A DNA stretch of 38,624 nt from Bacteroidota bacterium (GTDB lineage: Bacteria; Bacteroidota; Bacteroidia; Chitinophagales; Saprospiraceae), in assembly GCA_018969455.1 (NCBI GenBank), contig JAGWYI010000002.1:1-38624 (forward strand), given 5' to 3'. The notes below the pieces were generated by a model that was given only the letters and a program-made list of their open reading frames with translations, was not told the origin of the DNA and ran no database searches. The translations under genes were made by a program, and so were the position numbers. Positions within the stretch are counted from its first letter, which is position 1. Each line of letters starts with the position of its first letter. This document shows positions 1 through 7,111 of this stretch, one piece after another.

Positions 1-174
1 GAAACCCTTGCAAAAGCCTTGCACGATGCGCCGGAACGCATGCAAACCGGCCCCGCCATACGCGGCGATGTTGAAACCATCAACCGACACTTGCATTTGC
101 TGGAAAAACATCCAGCCTGGCGCGAATTATACCTCGGACTCACCCACAGCATCAACCGCGACTTGCAGCTCTGA
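1..174 (+). CDS. DUF2520 / Rossmann-like oxidoreductase, C-terminal fragment
   Basis: The reading frame is open from the first base and stops at TGA 172-174, so only the last 57 residues are visible. The fragment contains QTGPAIRGD followed by a helix-rich tail ending LYLGLTHSINRDLQL. This matches the C-terminal helical domain of DUF2520 proteins, which follow an N-terminal NADP-binding Rossmann fold related to F420-dependent NADP oxidoreductases and ketopantoate reductases. The substrate of the family is unknown to me. The N-terminal nucleotide-binding part lies outside the window. It sits 39 bp upstream of purK on the same strand, but a promoter-like sequence between them suggests purK can be transcribed separately. 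Family assignment rests on a short segment. Confidence 0.6.
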   Translation, partial: ETLAKALHDAPERMQTGPAIRGDVETINRHLHLLEKHPAWRELYLGLTHSINRDLQL

Positions 175-208
175 TTTGCAGGCTTTTGATTTTTGTATGT
201 TACCTTTG
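175..208 (+). promoter_or_regulatory. Candidate Bacteroidota promoter for purKE
   Basis: TACCTTTG at 201-208 fits the Bacteroidota -7 consensus TAnnTTTG, and TTTG at 175-178 fits the -33 element with a 22-bp spacer. The -7 box ends only 5 bp before the purK ATG at 214, so the transcript would be leaderless or nearly so. No Shine-Dalgarno sequence is visible, which is usual in this phylum. Confidence 0.5.
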
Positions 209-213
209 CCCGC

Positions 214-1362
214 ATGTTCAACACCAATCAGAAAATCGGCATTTTGGGTGGCGGTCAACTCGGAAAAATGTTGTGCCTCGCCGCTGCCAATTTCGACTTT
301 AAAACTTATGTTCTCGACGCCAAATCCGATTATCCGGCAGCCAGCGTTTGTACCGCTTTTTCAGAAGGCGATTTTAAAAATTTTGACCACGTATGGGAAT
401 TCGGTCAGGATAAAGACCTGATTACCATCGAAATAGAACATGTAAATACCGAAGCCTTGCACGCGCTCGAGCAGGCAGGCAAAACCGTACACCCCTCCCC
501 GCGTGCACTCGATCTCATTAAAGACAAAGGCCTGCAAAAGCTGTTTTATCGGGAAAACAACATCCCAACTGCCGAGTTCGAACTGTTTGACGATGAAAAA
601 GCATTAAAGGAAGCCGTAAATTCCGGCCGTTGGTCACTTCCCTTGGTACAAAAAACACGCACCGCCGGTTACGATGGAAAAGGGGTGGTTATTTTGCGCA
701 ATCTGGCCGATTTAACTGAAAAAATACTGCCCGGCCCCTGTCTGGCAGAAAAATTGGCGCCCATCCAAACCGAAATTGCCGTAATTGCCGCGCGCAATGC
801 CAACGACGAGGTAAGCCTTTTTCCCGCCGTAGAAATGGCGTTCCATCCCGAGGCCAATTTGGTTGAATGGCTTATTTGTCCGGCACGCATTGCGCCCCTT
901 GTAACAGCCGAGGCCGAAGCACTCGCCGAACGGGTTATCCGCACTTTTGATGTGTGCGGCCTCCTGGCTGTGGAAATGTTTCTCACCACCGATGGCCAAT
1001 TGCTGATAAATGAGGTTGCGCCACGCCCGCACAACAGCGGCCACCATACCATCAACAGTGCTGTTACAAGCCAGTTTGAACAACATTTACGGGCTATTTG
1101 CAATCTTCCCCTGGGAAATACCGAACAAATCATGCCTGCCGTGATGCTCAATGTATTGGGTGAGCCTGCCTACAAGGGGCCGGTTCGATACGAAGGCGTT
1201 GACGCTTGTTTGGCATTGCCCGGCGTACACCTGCACTTGTACAGCAAAGCCCACACTGCCCCTTTCCGAAAAATGGGACATGTCACCGTCACTGCATCCA
1301 ATTTGAAAACCGCGCTGGAAAACGCGCAATTTGTCAAAAACACCTTAAAAGTTACATCCTGA
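214..1362 (+). CDS. purK: N5-carboxyaminoimidazole ribonucleotide synthase PurK
   Basis: PurK is a cytosolic ATP-grasp enzyme of de novo purine synthesis. It carboxylates AIR to N5-CAIR using ATP and bicarbonate. The 382-residue protein is of normal length. Visible motifs are the N-terminal GILGGGQLGKML, EIEHVN, the ATP-grasp segment KTRTAGYDGKG, and EVAPRPHNSGHHT near the C-terminal part of the active site. I chose the ATG at 214 because the protein then begins MFNTNQKIGILGGG, as PurK proteins usually do. A TTG in frame at 193 would add seven residues that overlap the promoter box. The stop codon directly abuts the ATG of purE, so the two are translationally linked and supply consecutive steps of the pathway. 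Confidence 0.95.
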   Translation: MFNTNQKIGILGGGQLGKMLCLAAANFDFKTYVLDAKSDYPAASVCTAFSEGDFKNFDHVWEFGQDKDLITIEIEHVNTEALHALEQAGKTVHPSPRALDLIKDKGLQKLFYRENNIPTAEFELFDDEKALKEAVNSGRWSLPLVQKTRTAGYDGKGVVILRNLADLTEKILPGPCLAEKLAPIQTEIAVIAARNANDEVSLFPAVEMAFHPEANLVEWLICPARIAPLVTAEAEALAERVIRTFDVCGLLAVEMFLTTDGQLLINEVAPRPHNSGHHTINSAVTSQFEQHLRAICNLPLGNTEQIMPAVMLNVLGEPAYKGPVRYEGVDACLALPGVHLHLYSKAHTAPFRKMGHVTVTASNLKTALENAQFVKNTLKVTS

Positions 1363-1848
1363 ATGGTTGCCATCATTATGGGTTCCGATTCCGATCTGCC
1401 AGTTATGCAAAAAGCGGCAGATATTCTACAGCATTTGGCTGTACCTTTTGAAATGACCATCGTTTCGGCGCATCGAACCCCCGCGCGTTTGTTCGATTTT
1501 GCCCAAAATGCACATACCCGGGGCATTGAAGTTGTAATTGCAGGCGCAGGCGGCGCTGCACATTTGCCTGGTATGGTCGCGGCCATTTCTCCCCTGCCTG
1601 TAATCGGCGTGCCCGTAAAATCGTCCAATTCCATAGACGGTTGGGACAGCATTTTATCCATCCTGCAAATGCCAGAGGGGGTACCTGTAGCCACAGTGGC
1701 CCTCAATGCAGCCCGCAATGCGGGTATTTTGGCTGCACAAATGCTCAGTTTAAAAGATCCCAATCTTCAGGAACGCATTGTGGAATACAAAAAACTGATG
1801 GAATCCACCGTTTTGGAAAAAGCCCAAAAAATGGAGGACCAACGCTAG
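1363..1848 (+). CDS. purE: N5-carboxyaminoimidazole ribonucleotide mutase PurE
   Basis: PurE (class I) converts N5-CAIR, the product of PurK, into CAIR in de novo purine synthesis. It is a cytosolic homo-octamer in characterised members. The 161-residue protein has the normal size and carries the family signatures GSDSD near the N-terminus, SAHRTP, AGAGGAAHLPGM and GVPVKS, and the histidine in SAHRTP is the conserved acid/base residue. Its ATG follows the purK stop with no gap. The presence of purK just upstream supports a class I mutase rather than the class II AIR carboxylase. A further gene follows after 56 bp on the same strand and may be co-transcribed. Confidence 0.95.
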   Translation: MVAIIMGSDSDLPVMQKAADILQHLAVPFEMTIVSAHRTPARLFDFAQNAHTRGIEVVIAGAGGAAHLPGMVAAISPLPVIGVPVKSSNSIDGWDSILSILQMPEGVPVATVALNAARNAGILAAQMLSLKDPNLQERIVEYKKLMESTVLEKAQKMEDQR

Positions 1849-1904
1849 CACTTTTTAAGAAAAACCGGAGTATCCCGGCATAACTTTCAATACATCAACC
1901 CTTT

Positions 1905-2657
1905 ATGACTTCCAAACTAACAAAAATTGCCTTCCTTGCACTTTTATTCTGCGCGTTTTTGAACGCCCAAATGCAGGCGCAAACCAGCAACAAAAAAGTT
2001 GCCCTCACTACTTTTTTTGTGCGTCGCCAAATCGACATGTCGGAATTGTCGGTTCAGGCACAAAAAGGGGCCGAGATGTTGAAAACCGTGAAAGACTCGG
2101 CTTTCAATCTTGAACCCATGTTGAACGATTTTAAAAAGGTATTTTTCGAGGATTATGCCAAAAATTTCAACTTCATGCTGATGCCCGAAACCAGCGTGCT
2201 GGACAATCCGGATTACAAAGCTTATGCCGAGCCTGTATACGACGATGCCGTGCATCCGGTAGTTCCTCCGGGCTACAAGGTGATGTTTCCCGGGTTTTTC
2301 CTGCAAAAGAAAGAAGACCGTGCCCAAAACGAGATGCTCAAAATATTCCCGGATGCCGATGGCGTCATGTTTGTGTTTATGAGTTACGGATTTTTTGTCA
2401 AGGCAGCCATCGGCGGCACGGGCGCTGCCGGAATACGGGCATACTGCCACATTTGGCTGTACAACAAAGAAGGAAAAGTTGTTTTTAAAGTAAATGAGGG
2501 CGCCACATCCAAAGGCTCTGTTGGTTTGGTTGGCGGCATTCCTGTGATGGGCGTGGATAAAGTTTTGCCATTGTGCAAAGATGCAACCACCCGCTTGCTG
2601 GAGGATTTAAAAGATCGCTTGCCCAAAATGCTGAAAAAGGCGGGCGAAAAACTGTAA
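1905..2657 (+). CDS. Secreted protein of unknown function
   Basis: I do not recognise this 250-residue protein. It begins with a clear signal peptide: a lysine in the n-region, a hydrophobic core ALLFCAFL, and a likely cleavage site after QMQAQ at about residue 26. The mature part is mixed alpha/beta with no catalytic motif that I can name. Near residues 160-180 there is a hydrophobic stretch with glycines (AAIGGTGAAG), followed by a strand-rich segment (HIWLYNKEGKVVFKV). The C-terminus is a basic amphipathic helix. It is probably periplasmic or outer-membrane associated. It lies 56 bp after purE and ends just before a strong hairpin, so it may be the last gene of the purKE transcript, though I see no functional link. 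Confidence 0.75.
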   Translation: MTSKLTKIAFLALLFCAFLNAQMQAQTSNKKVALTTFFVRRQIDMSELSVQAQKGAEMLKTVKDSAFNLEPMLNDFKKVFFEDYAKNFNFMLMPETSVLDNPDYKAYAEPVYDDAVHPVVPPGYKVMFPGFFLQKKEDRAQNEMLKIFPDADGVMFVFMSYGFFVKAAIGGTGAAGIRAYCHIWLYNKEGKVVFKVNEGATSKGSVGLVGGIPVMGVDKVLPLCKDATTRLLEDLKDRLPKMLKKAGEKL

Positions 2658-2678
2658 GAAACTGTTTACCTCATTTTG

Positions 2679-2710
2679 GAGCCTGTAAAAATGCCTATTT
2701 TTACAGGCTC
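2679..2710. terminator. Bidirectional hairpin between convergent genes
   Basis: GAGCCTGTAAAAA (2679-2691) and its exact reverse complement (2698-2710) form a perfect 13-bp stem around a 6-base loop. It lies between two gene ends that face each other (2657 and 2725). There is no T-run after the stem on either strand, though the arms themselves contain A5/T5. Confidence 0.6.
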
Positions 2711-2724
2711 TCTCCTATTAAGCC

Positions 2725-3447
2725 TTATCGCCCGTGTACCCCGCCAGATCCCGAAATATCTATTTTGGTTGTCGGCTTGCCGCCGTATGAAATTTGGCCG
2801 CTTCCGCTAACGCTGGCATCCAGGTATTTGTTTACCGTTCCACAATCCAGGAACCCGGATCCCGATACACTTGCTGCACTGGAATCAGAACGCAGGTTTT
2901 GGCCTTCTATCTGTCCGCTGCCACTGATAGAAGCATCCAACGAATTGGCTTCTCCCCCTACAACGATGGATCCACTGCCGCTGATAACCGCATCCAAAAC
3001 CCCACAATTTAAGTTCTTCACTTGAATGTTTCCGGAGCCGCCGAGGTTGAGGGCTAATTTTGCAGCTTTAATAGAATCTTCCGAGGTAATGTTGCCACTT
3101 CCTTGCAGGGAAAGCAAATCCAGACTGGGCGCCCAAACCTTTACTTCCACACCTTGAGAATTCATCACATTGGTGTCAAAAAAAAGGCTGAGTTCTCCGT
3201 TCGAAACTTCCGTTTTAAGGTGTGGCAGCAAATTTTCCTGAGCCTGAACCTCTACTTTAAAAACATCGGAAACAAAGAACTGGACATTTCCGGCCAGGTT
3301 GGCCTCCAGGGCGTGAAAGCGGGGCACTTCCCGGATCTCCGTTTTAATGGGCCCTTTCCCGGATAGGCCGAAAAATGAAAAAGAAAGGAAGCGTTTGCCC
3401 AGAACAAAAATTCCCACAAGGAGCATGAAAAGCAGCAGGTAGCGCAT
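2725..3447 (-). CDS. DUF2807 (GIN domain) surface protein
   Basis: This 240-residue protein has an N-terminal hydrophobic segment (about residues 2-17) that could be a signal peptide or membrane anchor. A right-handed beta-solenoid-like DUF2807 domain follows over about residues 40-235. The family hallmark is plain: repeated short units of the type GSGNI or GSGQI occur seven times (LQGSGNI, LGGSGNI, ISGSGSI, ISGSGQI, VSGSGFL, VSGSGQI, ISGSGGV). Pfam describes the family as putative auto-transporter adhesin head GIN domain. In Bacteroidota such proteins are common and of unknown role, probably at the cell surface or in the periplasm. It stands alone, converging on the gene upstream across the hairpin at 2679-2710. 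A TAnnTTTG-like box (CATTTTTG, 3472-3479 on this strand) lies just upstream of the ATG. Confidence 0.85.
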   Translation of the reverse strand: MRYLLLFMLLVGIFVLGKRFLSFSFFGLSGKGPIKTEIREVPRFHALEANLAGNVQFFVSDVFKVEVQAQENLLPHLKTEVSNGELSLFFDTNVMNSQGVEVKVWAPSLDLLSLQGSGNITSEDSIKAAKLALNLGGSGNIQVKNLNCGVLDAVISGSGSIVVGGEANSLDASISGSGQIEGQNLRSDSSAASVSGSGFLDCGTVNKYLDASVSGSGQISYGGKPTTKIDISGSGGVHGR

Positions 3448-3509
3448 GATTTATCGTTTATTTGTTGTTTCAAAAATGCGATTTTTTTTAAAATATCCGG
3501 CACGCTGCC

Positions 3510-3517
3510 TATTTTTG
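3510..3517 (+). promoter_or_regulatory. TATTTTTG box, candidate -7 element
   Basis: This exact match to TAnnTTTG lies in the intergenic region upstream of the DUF1573 gene. It would give a leader of about 120 nt, and I see no convincing -33 element at the right distance, so this is weak. Confidence 0.3.
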
Positions 3518-3640
3518 TGTTTGTCATTCGACATAACTCATTGAAAAACAGCGCCTAGTTTGATTGCACATGCAGCCAGCGCGGCCGCATGTTTATTCCC
3601 TAAGACACCTTGTTGGTGCTTCAGGTTACAATATAGACAC

Positions 3641-4018
3641 ATGAAATCAATTTTTCCCACTTGTTTTTTGCTTGTATTCATCGCATGGATGCAGGCGGGT
3701 TTCGTTCAAGCTCCGGTAGTATCCTGGAAAACCGAAACAGACCACAATTTTGGGCAGGTAAGGCAGGGATATCCTGTAAAATTTACTTTTCAGTTTACCA
3801 ACATAACCCAGGAGCCGGTGTTGTTGCAAACCGTACGTACAACCTGTGGGTGCACGGCAGCCAAATGGCCGGAATCGGCCATCCTGCCCGGGGAAACCGG
3901 AGATATCCTGATTGAATACGATACTTATAAAAGCGGCGATTTTGAAAAGAAAATACGGGTTTTCTTTGACAAGCAACGAAAACCGGAAATTTTATGGATA
4001 AGGGGCAGCGTGGATTAA
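3641..4018 (+). CDS. DUF1573 domain protein, secreted
   Basis: This 125-residue protein has an N-terminal signal peptide (about residues 1-23) and then a single DUF1573 domain. The family features are visible: DHNFGQV at the start of the domain, FQFTN, the cysteine pair in TTCGCTAAKWP, and ILPGETGDI followed by a closing beta-strand pair. DUF1573 domains have an Ig/ASPM-like beta-sandwich fold and occur in exported proteins of Bacteroidota and Planctomycetes. Their function is unknown. I chose the ATG at 3641 because it places the signal peptide directly at the N-terminus. The open frame extends upstream to 3560 only with sequence that does not look like protein. Its stop lies 4 bp from the end of the convergent TetR-type gene. 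Confidence 0.85.
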   Translation: MKSIFPTCFLLVFIAWMQAGFVQAPVVSWKTETDHNFGQVRQGYPVKFTFQFTNITQEPVLLQTVRTTCGCTAAKWPESAILPGETGDILIEYDTYKSGDFEKKIRVFFDKQRKPEILWIRGSVD

Positions 4019-4022
4019 ACGC

Positions 4023-4706
4023 TTATTCGCTTTTAGAATTCAAACTTGAAAATACCAGGGCTTGCATAAAAGACTTCACGTTGTCAACCTGCTGATCGGC
4101 ATGGAAATCGGTCAAACGCGGCAAATGATGCATAAAATAGGTCTGTAAATGAGCCATTTCCATCAGTGTACTGGCCAGGGAACGCGGATAAGGGTAGCTC
4201 GGGTTGTATTCGATAAAAAGTTCGGCAATGCGGCCGCAGAGGTCCTTGTAGGGCTTAAACAATTGAACCTGATTGATTTGATTCACCTCACGGGTAAGGT
4301 AGGTTTTGTTGCTTTCGGCAATCACAATTTGGTAAAGGGCTTTTTTGTCGAGCCCCGAATTATCAAGGTCCTCTGGCAGTTCCTCCACCAGCAACTCAAT
4401 CACCTTTTGGATTTTCTGTTCAGTGTCGTTCAGATTTTGGAGGTAAAAGACCACCAGATATTCCAGAAAATTCCAATAAAAGCTTAAGATATACAATAAA
4501 AGCCGGTGTTTGTTTTCAAAATACCGGTAAATGCTTGCTTCGGTGGTATGAATTTCGTCGGCAAGTTTTTTGAAAGTAAAATGCTCATAGCCCAGTTTAT
4601 GCATCAAAACCAGTCCTTGGCGTACAATATTTCTTCCAAGTGGGGTGTCTTCAGGGTCCCGTAAAGCGAGCCGATCGTTTGGTGTGATTTTTATTTGAAA
4701 TTGCAT
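4023..4706 (-). CDS. TetR/AcrR-family transcriptional regulator
   Basis: This 227-residue protein is a one-component DNA-binding regulator. The TetR-type helix-turn-helix lies at about residues 28-76: a first helix with GLVLMHKLG, then FTFKKLADEIHTTEASIYRYF and the closing ENKHRLLLY. This is the typical order of the family. The rest is helical and would form the ligand-binding and dimerisation domain, where family members differ and ligands cannot be predicted. It is divergent from the 107-residue protein at 5031 and may control that gene or itself through the 324-bp region between them. No transporter or enzyme typical of TetR targets is adjacent. The ATG at 4706 is preceded by TAATTTTG (4729-4736 on this strand). 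Confidence 0.88.
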   Translation of the reverse strand: MQFQIKITPNDRLALRDPEDTPLGRNIVRQGLVLMHKLGYEHFTFKKLADEIHTTEASIYRYFENKHRLLLYILSFYWNFLEYLVVFYLQNLNDTEQKIQKVIELLVEELPEDLDNSGLDKKALYQIVIAESNKTYLTREVNQINQVQLFKPYKDLCGRIAELFIEYNPSYPYPRSLASTLMEMAHLQTYFMHHLPRLTDFHADQQVDNVKSFMQALVFSSLNSKSE

Positions 4707-5030
4707 GTGGGAGATTGCTTTAAAAATGCAAAATTAAAAATTTAAGCAAAATTGGTGTTAGAACATTTGGTTTCACAACTTTTTTTGAGCAGTTTTTTAA
4801 ATAACCGAAGGCGAACGGGAATTCACCGATAAAAACGGCCCGCTTATCTAAATTGAACAAAAAAAGGGTACTTTCAGAAATCATTTATGGTTTGTACTTC
4901 GTTATATACACAACATAAAATAAAGTTTTGTAAGTTTGTCGGTAACACGATGCTTCATCACTGAAAAGCCCATTGTTCCAACGATTCTTGAAAGAAATTT
5001 CAAGTTTTATTGTTTAAGTAATAATCTCCC
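4707..5030. other. 324-bp divergent intergenic region
   Basis: This AT-rich region separates the TetR-type gene (-) and the gene at 5031 (+). It holds a TAATTTTG box at 4729-4736 for the minus strand and TAAGTTTG at 4931-4938 for the plus strand. GCAAAATT occurs twice, at 4728-4735 and 4746-4753, starting 18 bp apart over the minus-strand box, which could be a regulator site. I found no RNA gene or further coding sequence. Confidence 0.4.
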
Positions 5031-5354
5031 ATGTTTATGATCCAACACAATTCCTTGCCCGATCTTTTACAATCCATGGCCCAGAAGGGCTACCAATTTG
5101 CCGATGCGCATGTTGCAGCCATGCCTCCGGAATCGATTCAATCGGACGATTGGCGGCTCGATTCAGTTCAACAGGTATATCAAGACCCCAAAAAACAAGT
5201 AAAAGCGCTCGTAATTGCAGTTTCGAGCGAAAAACGGCGTATGAAGCTGGTATTCGTAGAAGTAAGTTCTCCGCAAGAAGCATTCAATCCAATGCATTTA
5301 TTGCGTCGGCTTTTTCCACTGCAACATCCCAAGCGCCAAATTGTGCATCTTTAA
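5031..5354 (+). CDS. Small protein of unknown function (107 aa)
   Basis: No signal peptide or membrane segment is visible, so it is probably cytosolic. The sequence suggests an alpha/beta fold: an N-terminal helix (LPDLLQSMAQKGY), then WRLDSVQQVY and two strand-like segments (VKALVIAVSS, MKLVFVEV). The order of a helix with KGY, then WRLD, then a hydrophobic strand pair faintly resembles a short Bacteroidota family often labelled phosphoribosylpyrophosphate synthetase, but without that enzyme's catalytic residues. I treat this as weak similarity only. ATG 5031 and ATG 5037 are both possible starts. It is divergent from the TetR-type regulator and may be its target. The stop codon lies inside a perfect hairpin. 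Confidence 0.6.
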   Translation: MFMIQHNSLPDLLQSMAQKGYQFADAHVAAMPPESIQSDDWRLDSVQQVYQDPKKQVKALVIAVSSEKRRMKLVFVEVSSPQEAFNPMHLLRRLFPLQHPKRQIVHL

Positions 5355-5374
5355 AAACGGATTTAAAGATGCAC
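5343..5374. terminator. Hairpin over the stop codon, possible bidirectional terminator
   Basis: GTGCATCTTTAAA (5343-5355) pairs perfectly with 5362-5374 (13 bp, 6-base loop). The left arm includes the TAA of the upstream gene (5352-5354). The hairpin lies between convergent gene ends. No T-run follows on either side. Confidence 0.5.
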
Positions 5375-5394
5375 CCTACCCGATTCTGGAAAAA

Positions 5395-5805
5395 TCAGTC
5401 CTGTTCCCGGTAATCCATTGGATCCACATGGTCGAAATGGTGTCTGAGGCTCTGCAGGCCCTTGGTATTTTGTGCATCCAGGGTGAGGTCGTCGGTTACA
5501 CTTGTTTCAAGCCAGGTATTTCCTGATTTGCGAAAAACCTGCACGTGCAAACCGAAGGCTTCTTCAAACAACCGTTCTACCTGCCAGGTTGGCATATCGT
5601 CTTCGATGTACAGGTTTCCGGAATGCGGATTTTTTTCAATTTGAATCAGTTTCTGGCTGGGGTCGTTGATCATAAACTTGGCGGGACTTCCCTTGTAGGC
5701 TTCGTGTTTTTTGGTAAAAAACCGCAAACTTAGGGCGGGAAATTGTTGGCTGAATTCGCGTTGTACTTCAGCAATGGTGCGTTCAATATTCAAATCAATT
5801 TTCAT
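5395..5805 (-). CDS. Conserved Bacteroidota-type protein of unknown function (136 aa)
   Basis: This protein has no signal peptide and is likely cytosolic. It begins MKIDLN, followed by a helix (TIAEVQREFSQQFPAL), a strand with LRFFTKKHEAYKGSP, a middle segment, and a second unit with WQVERLFEEAFGLHVQVFRKSGNTWLET and a C-terminal TDDLTLDAQNTKG. I recall similar proteins in many Bacteroidota with the same two-part pattern of helix plus FF.K.H followed by F...FGL.VQVFRKSG..WLET, none with a known function. I chose the ATG at 5805; a TTG in frame at 5835 would add ten residues with no family support. It converges on the gene at 5031-5354 and appears monocistronic. Confidence 0.7.
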   Translation of the reverse strand: MKIDLNIERTIAEVQREFSQQFPALSLRFFTKKHEAYKGSPAKFMINDPSQKLIQIEKNPHSGNLYIEDDMPTWQVERLFEEAFGLHVQVFRKSGNTWLETSVTDDLTLDAQNTKGLQSLRHHFDHVDPMDYREQD

Positions 5806-6051
5806 GGCAGCAGTGTTTAAGGTTAAAATGTCCAAATCGCCATCATTCCCAAAAAAGCTTGAATTTCGAAATGAAATTTGGGAAATAGACTAAAGTGTAG
5901 TCAGAACACCACACAAAACTGCTGTTTTGCCAATACAATAATTATGAGTCGAATCAGCACCCGCGTTGATTTATGTCAGCCTAGTCAATAGTCAACAGCG
6001 AGGATACACGGAAAATGCAGGAAATTGGGATTTTAAAGGCTTTTTGGCACT

Positions 6052-6918
6052 TTACGCTTCGTTTAAGGCGGTAATAAAGCATTTGGGATAAGATTTCCTG
6101 GCAACCTGTTTTTGTTGTGCTTCAGCGCTTTTACGGTCGGGATAGGGGCCCAAAATGAGGCGATAACTGGAGGGATTGCCATCAGCATCTTTTTGCACAC
6201 GCACCAGTACTTTTCCGGGCCAAATTTTTTCAAGTTTGGCAACTTCAGGCAGTACATTTTGCGCATCATTAAGGGTTCCAACCTGAATTCCAAAACCGGT
6301 TTTACCCGCTTTCTTCATCTGAATTTTAAACAATTCTGAACTTCCGGCGCTTGCCTGACGCGGAGTATGTGCCACGCCGGGTTTGTTTTCATTGATAGAA
6401 GCGATGGTGGCCGGGCGTGGATCTGTGGGCGAATAATCAACCGAACGTGCTTTGGAAGTTTGGGGAATCAGCAAACGCGTGGAGCCGTTGGCCCCCGTTT
6501 CAGTAGAATAGCGCACCGGTTCCGGATCGCGAATCTCCTCGGTGCTGGTAGCAATAACTTCAATTTTTACATCTGCAACCCCTGCCTTGATCAAATTTAT
6601 TTCGGTCGCAGCGGCACGGGAAAGGTCTACAATAAACCCGGCTTTGTATGGGCCACGATCGTTTACAGTTACGATAACTGCCAATTGATTGTCCAAACGC
6701 GTTACCCGCAGTTTCGTTCCGTAAGGCAGGGTTTTGTGTGCGCAGGTAAACGCATTTTTGTCGTATTTTGCACCACTTGCGGTTTTTCTACCATGTAAAG
6801 CATCCGAATAGTATGCAGCCTTTCCATATTCTTCAAATGAAGTGTGGGCAAAGGCTGGAAACAACATAAAACTCAGAAAAACAGAGCACAAAATTTGCAC
6901 AAAAACGAGTTGGCGCAT
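6052..6918 (-). CDS. RlpA-like double-psi beta-barrel protein with SPOR domain
   Basis: The 288-residue exported protein is organised like septal-ring RlpA. A signal peptide at about 1-24 (ending PAFAH) precedes a double-psi beta-barrel at about 30-125 carrying GKAAYYSDALHGRKTASG, the segment HKTLPYGT, and VNDRGPYKAGFIVDLS. A low-complexity linker follows, then a C-terminal SPOR domain at about 205-288 (FGIQVGTLND, YRLILGPYPDR). RlpA proteins bind, and in some species cleave, glycan strands lacking stem peptides at the division site, and SPOR domains bind the same denuded glycans. Whether this one is an active lytic transglycosylase cannot be read from the sequence. The ATG at 6918 gives a compact signal peptide; a TTG 24 bases upstream is less likely. 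No terminator is obvious. Confidence 0.88.
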   Translation of the reverse strand: MRQLVFVQILCSVFLSFMLFPAFAHTSFEEYGKAAYYSDALHGRKTASGAKYDKNAFTCAHKTLPYGTKLRVTRLDNQLAVIVTVNDRGPYKAGFIVDLSRAAATEINLIKAGVADVKIEVIATSTEEIRDPEPVRYSTETGANGSTRLLIPQTSKARSVDYSPTDPRPATIASINENKPGVAHTPRQASAGSSELFKIQMKKAGKTGFGIQVGTLNDAQNVLPEVAKLEKIWPGKVLVRVQKDADGNPSSYRLILGPYPDRKSAEAQQKQVARKSYPKCFITALNEA

Positions 6919-7111
6919 GGTACTTATTTTAGAAATGAACAATTATACATGCTGCAGCAAAACAGGCCGCAGATGAGAATAATCGTGGCAAATATACCAA
7001 GGTTTACCAAATTTAAAAGACCCTGAGGGATTGATCGGTCTGATTATTAAGGATTTATAAAAAGCGTAATACACAAAACATTGCCTGATTCAGCATTAAC
7101 ACCCATCATAA

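Noticed and set aside
669-1763. Long minus-strand frames over purK and purE
   Set aside because: Both are antisense to well-conserved enzymes and resemble no protein family.
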